A program made the translations under genes and the position numbers. A stretch of 64,000 nt of DNA from contig JAFUTH010000015.1 in the NCBI GenBank assembly GCA_017484285.1, positions 248,001 through 312,000 on the forward strand, in the 5' to 3' direction. The notes under the pieces were generated by a model that worked only from the letters and a program-made list of their open reading frames with translations, was not told where the DNA came from and searched no databases. This document shows positions 61,749 through 64,000 of the stretch, piece by piece (positions within the stretch are counted from its first letter, which is position 1; each line of letters begins with the position of its first letter). The DNA comes from Treponema sp. (GTDB lineage Bacteria; Spirochaetota; Spirochaetia; Treponematales; Treponemataceae).

Positions 61749-62718
61749 TCATTCTTTAGCGCGGAACAAGTCATCCATGGTCACTTCATTATTCACGATA
61801 GCGGAGTGGGAATTCTGCTTTATTCCGTATGTAGTAACGAAAGTACAATTAACAGCCTTTTTTGTTTTGGTCACATGCTTGAAAAACGAAATCCTCTCGC
61901 GCAACGTTTTTTCGTATGATTCAGAGATTGCATACTCATCGCCGACAAATTTCATTTCACAAACGTTAATCACATCGTCTTTGCGGTCGATGAGCAAATC
62001 AATTTGCCCGCCTTTCCATGCAGTTCCATCAGAATCGACAAAAGCCTTTGCGCTCCAAGAATAAGCGTTGCTTAAAACACCGTTGATTCCAAGTTTGTTT
62101 TTTATCTGCCAGATGTGATGAAGGCAAACCTGCTCGAACGCATAACCGCTCCATGCAGCTTTTTCGCCTGACTCGGACATATTAGACCAAAAATGTTCGT
62201 CCTGACTTGCATTTTTGTGCACAAAACGAAGGTAAAAAAGTGAAAAAAGGTCTGTCAGCTGATACATACATTCTTTTTCTTTTTTCCCGATTGCTGCATA
62301 TTTTCGTATAAAATCGCAGGTACACAGATTTTCCAAAATCTCTGACAACGTACCGCCACCAGTTATTTTTGTTTCAGAAAGAATCTCTTCACGGGTCATG
62401 CCTTTCAGTTTTCTAGACAGGGCTTCTATCACTTTTTGATAGGATTTCGATTCCCTGAAAAGCGAACGGAATAAAAAATCAAATTCATTTTTCAGCACGG
62501 CACCATTTGCAAAAAAAAGATTGTCAATGTTCTTTGGAAGCGGCACAGTGTTGTCAAGCATATCAAGATAATACGGAATTCCTCAACAATTTCTTTACAA
62601 GAAATGTTTTTCCAACACGCCGTCGCCCGTAAATCGCAACCAGCTCCGACTTCGCACTGTCAAAATACTGTTTGATAAGCCGCCGCTCATATTGCCGCCC
62701 AATAATTTCAGTCTGCAT
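61749..62718 (-). pseudogene. Broken AAA ATPase of the ATPase_2/DUF234 type
   Basis: N-terminal piece starts at 62718 (MQTEIIGRQYERRLIKQYF) and keeps Walker A (GRRRVGKT), then hits TGA at 62565. The C-terminal piece (from 62561, MLDNTVPLPKN..., with a DUF234-like end containing EMKFVGDEYAI) continues in another frame, and reading that frame backwards gives GIPYYLD, the conserved segment that normally follows the ATPase core. About 160 residues including Walker B are missing at the join near 62590. TATAAT stands 6 nt before the N-terminal ATG. Confidence 0.82.
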
Positions 62719-62752
62719 GCTTTTATTATAGCAGGAAATAATGTTTTTTCAA
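62719..62752 (-). promoter_or_regulatory. Promoter of the broken ATPase, leaderless geometry
   Basis: -35 TTGAAA (62747-62752), 16-nt spacer, -10 TATAAT (62725-62730), AAAAGC, ATG at 62718. Confidence 0.55.
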
Positions 62753-62754
62753 TT

Positions 62755-62802
62755 ATATCATAGCCAAAAGTAGGATTTTTTATGAGATTTGGCTATGGTA
62801 TA
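62755..62802. repeat. ATAGCCAAA palindrome, right copy
   Basis: ATATCATAGCCAAA and TTTGGCTATGGTAT, 13 of 14 pair, centre of 18-19 nt. Related to the left copy at 61701-61746. Confidence 0.72.
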
Positions 62803-62805
62803 ATC

Positions 62806-62922
62806 CTACACCTTTTCCCACATACCTTTGGCAAAATCATACTTCTTTATCACCCTCGCAGGATTCCCCGCCACAACGCCGTATTCCGGCACAGATTTTG
62901 TTGCCACGCTTCCAGCTGCCAT
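62806..62922 (-). pseudogene. C-terminal remnant of a hexapeptide-repeat acyltransferase
   Basis: Reads MAAGSVATKSVPEYGVVAGN followed by PARVIKKYDF and a TAG stop at 62808-62806. The AGSVATKSVPEYGVVAGNPARVI pattern is the end of left-handed beta-helix acetyltransferases. A TAA lies a few codons upstream and the rest of the protein is absent, so this is a decayed fragment. Confidence 0.7.
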
Positions 62923-62955
62923 TGAAAATATTTTTTAGCTTTTTGATTATAATTA

Positions 62956-62984
62956 TTGACAGCGTATGAAATTGCAAATACCAT
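62956..62984 (+). promoter_or_regulatory. Promoter of the Abi-like gene
   Basis: -35 TTGACA (62956-62961), 17-nt spacer, -10 TACCAT (62979-62984), 7 nt before the ATG at 62992. No SD. Confidence 0.5.
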
Positions 62985-62991
62985 TTTAATT

Positions 62992-63904
62992 ATGAAGCAA
63001 ATAAAAACTACTGCAGAACTTATTTCCCATATGAAAGACAAGGGAATTCAATTTAATATCATCTCTGAAACCGAAGCAGAAAAATTCTTAGAAACAAATA
63101 ATTACTATATGAAATTAGCTTCTTATAGGGCGAACTATGACAAATATCCTGTTGGGCATCAAAAAAGAAGGAAAATATAAAGCATTAGAATTTGCATACT
63201 TAAAAGAATTGTCTCTTATTGATATGCATCTTCGCTATCTAATACTTGATATGACTCTAGATATTGAACATTTTATAAAAGTTAAGTTAGTTGACAAAAT
63301 AAGTAAAATTCCTACTGAGGATGGGTATCAGACTGTAAAAACATTTTTAGCACAGGACACCAGTTTTAGAATTTTAAAAACAATAAAATCTCATGGAGCC
63401 AGCGAATATTGTAAGGAACTAATAGATAAGTATTTTCCATACTTCCCAGTCTGGGTGTTTGTGGAGGTTATTACATGTGGAGATTTATTGCATTTTTGCG
63501 AATTCTACCAACAAACACATAATGATTACTTTATTGACCACAAATTAATGAACATCATACGAGATTTTAGAAATGCATCTGCGCACAGCAACTGTCTCTT
63601 AAATCATCTTTCTGAGCGTCTTGATTCTACAAAACAACCAGATTGTAAGATTACAACTTTTATAAAAAACATACCAACAATATCAAAATCCTCTCGACGT
63701 AATAATTTACGAAACAGGTTTACTTATAATTTTATAACGCTTTTATTCATATACGGTTTACTTGTATCTGATTCAGCAAAGAAAAGCACCTACAAACGGT
63801 TTAAAGAATTTATGGATACTAGAGCATTGAAACACAAGGACTATTTTGAGAATAAAAATATGAAAATAGACAGTGTGTACAAATTTCTAAAAAAAAGTAA
63901 TTGA
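62992..63904 (+). pseudogene. Abi-family (AbiD/F-like) protein interrupted by a frameshift
   Basis: The first part (MKQIKTTAELISHMKDKGIQ ... [20 protein letters not shown]) ends at a TAA at 63178-63180, while the overlapping next frame carries on as [20 protein letters not shown] to the stop at 63904. Joined, they make the Abi family pattern (KFLETNNYY then [19 protein letters not shown] then FRNASAHS near the end). A shift by one base within the A6 run at about 63160-63166 would repair it. Could be a true mutation, a contingency tract or a sequencing error. AT-rich compared with the rest of the window. The RNA-binding HEPN-like R-x4-6-H motif (RNASAH) is intact. Confidence 0.72.
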
Positions 63905-63971
63905 TTTTCTGGCAAATTGACATTAGACTACTTACAGTATTGAAAAGCGAAAGCTTTTGCAGGGAGCAGCA

Positions 63972-63998
63972 CATTTTGTTCTGCTCCTTATTTTTTAT
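63972..63998 (+). terminator. Rho-independent terminator after the Abi-like gene
   Basis: GGAGCAG, loop, CTGCTCC, TTATTTTTT. A smaller hairpin AAAAGC/GCTTTT lies just before it at about 63943-63957. Nothing else is seen in 63905-64000. Confidence 0.75.
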
Positions 63999-64000
63999 AG

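Noticed and set aside
61749-62561. A complete 270-residue gene of its own
   Set aside because: The frame begins inside a conserved ATPase segment and the matching N-terminus with Walker A lies just upstream in another frame, so it is half of a broken gene.
1-64000. CRISPR array accompanying the Cas2-like gene
   Set aside because: No series of regularly spaced direct repeats was found by eye near 45 kb or elsewhere.
1-64000. tRNA or rRNA genes
   Set aside because: TTCGA-type loops occur (for example at 28391) but no cloverleaf with acceptor and anticodon stems could be drawn.

Overview
This is a chromosomal window from a bacterium that most resembles a host-associated spirochaete of the Treponema group. 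That assignment is inferred from protein style: HAMP-less chemoreceptors, a CheA with a C-terminal receiver, treponeme-type adenylate cyclase, LolCDE, and many ATPase_2/DUF234 and Abi-type accessory genes. No rRNA or tRNA gene was seen. Coding density is high and most genes sit in tight operons with strong Shine-Dalgarno (SD) sites.

Layout. (1) 100-14963 (+): a chemosensory operon. It opens with an in-frame fusion of a complete adenosine deaminase to a membrane chemoreceptor, followed by two dCache receptors, CheW, a CheW-like protein, CheB, CheR, CheA-REC, a class III adenylate cyclase with a degenerate receiver domain, and a 6-TM receptor. No CheY is present, so cAMP is a plausible output. 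(2) 14967-20145 (-): a FIST sensor protein, a small lipoprotein, a Nudix hydrolase, a two-headed NlpC/P60 + Amidase_3 wall hydrolase and a HAD phosphatase. (3) 20352-27283: a two-directional cluster around an ArsR-type repressor: an RND/MMPL exporter plus LolA-like carrier on the - strand, and a second LolA-like carrier plus outer-membrane barrel on the + strand. This is probably a lipid or hydrophobic-molecule export route across the periplasm. (4) 27372-29756 (+): RlmJ, QueF and a YhhQ-type queuosine-precursor transporter. (5) 29803-45244 (-): aldo/keto reductase, TyrS, McsA-McsB-ClpC, LolC-D-E, FtsY, two envelope proteins of unknown function, RF2 with the classical +1 frameshift, and an orphan Cas2-like protein. 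(6) 45308-56430: envelope/TPR proteins, TlyC/CorC, YbeY, PgpH-like HD phosphodiesterase, PhoH, a CapA-like lipoprotein and a DEAH helicase. (7) 56604-61502 (-): a ferric-iron/polyamine-type ABC importer whose ATPase carries a large insertion. (8) 61700-64000: an AT-rich accessory tail with a broken AAA ATPase bounded by palindromes, an acyltransferase remnant and a frameshifted Abi gene.

Three layers cut across the genes. First, at least eight genes have a sigma70-type -10 box placed exactly 6 nt before the ATG with no SD, indicating leaderless mRNAs. Second, several dispersed palindromic elements are present: a CACAGAG family in three copies, two of them in frame inside genes; a pair of long hairpins whose stems covary around an identical internal loop; a three-way-junction palindrome; a 126-bp convergent-gene hairpin; and ATAGCCAAA palindromes flanking the ATPase. 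Third, several genes carry unusual changes: a McsB lacking the guanido-kinase catalytic motifs, the deaminase-receptor fusion, and matching Asp/Phe/Gly-rich tracts in the RND exporter and its putative barrel partner.
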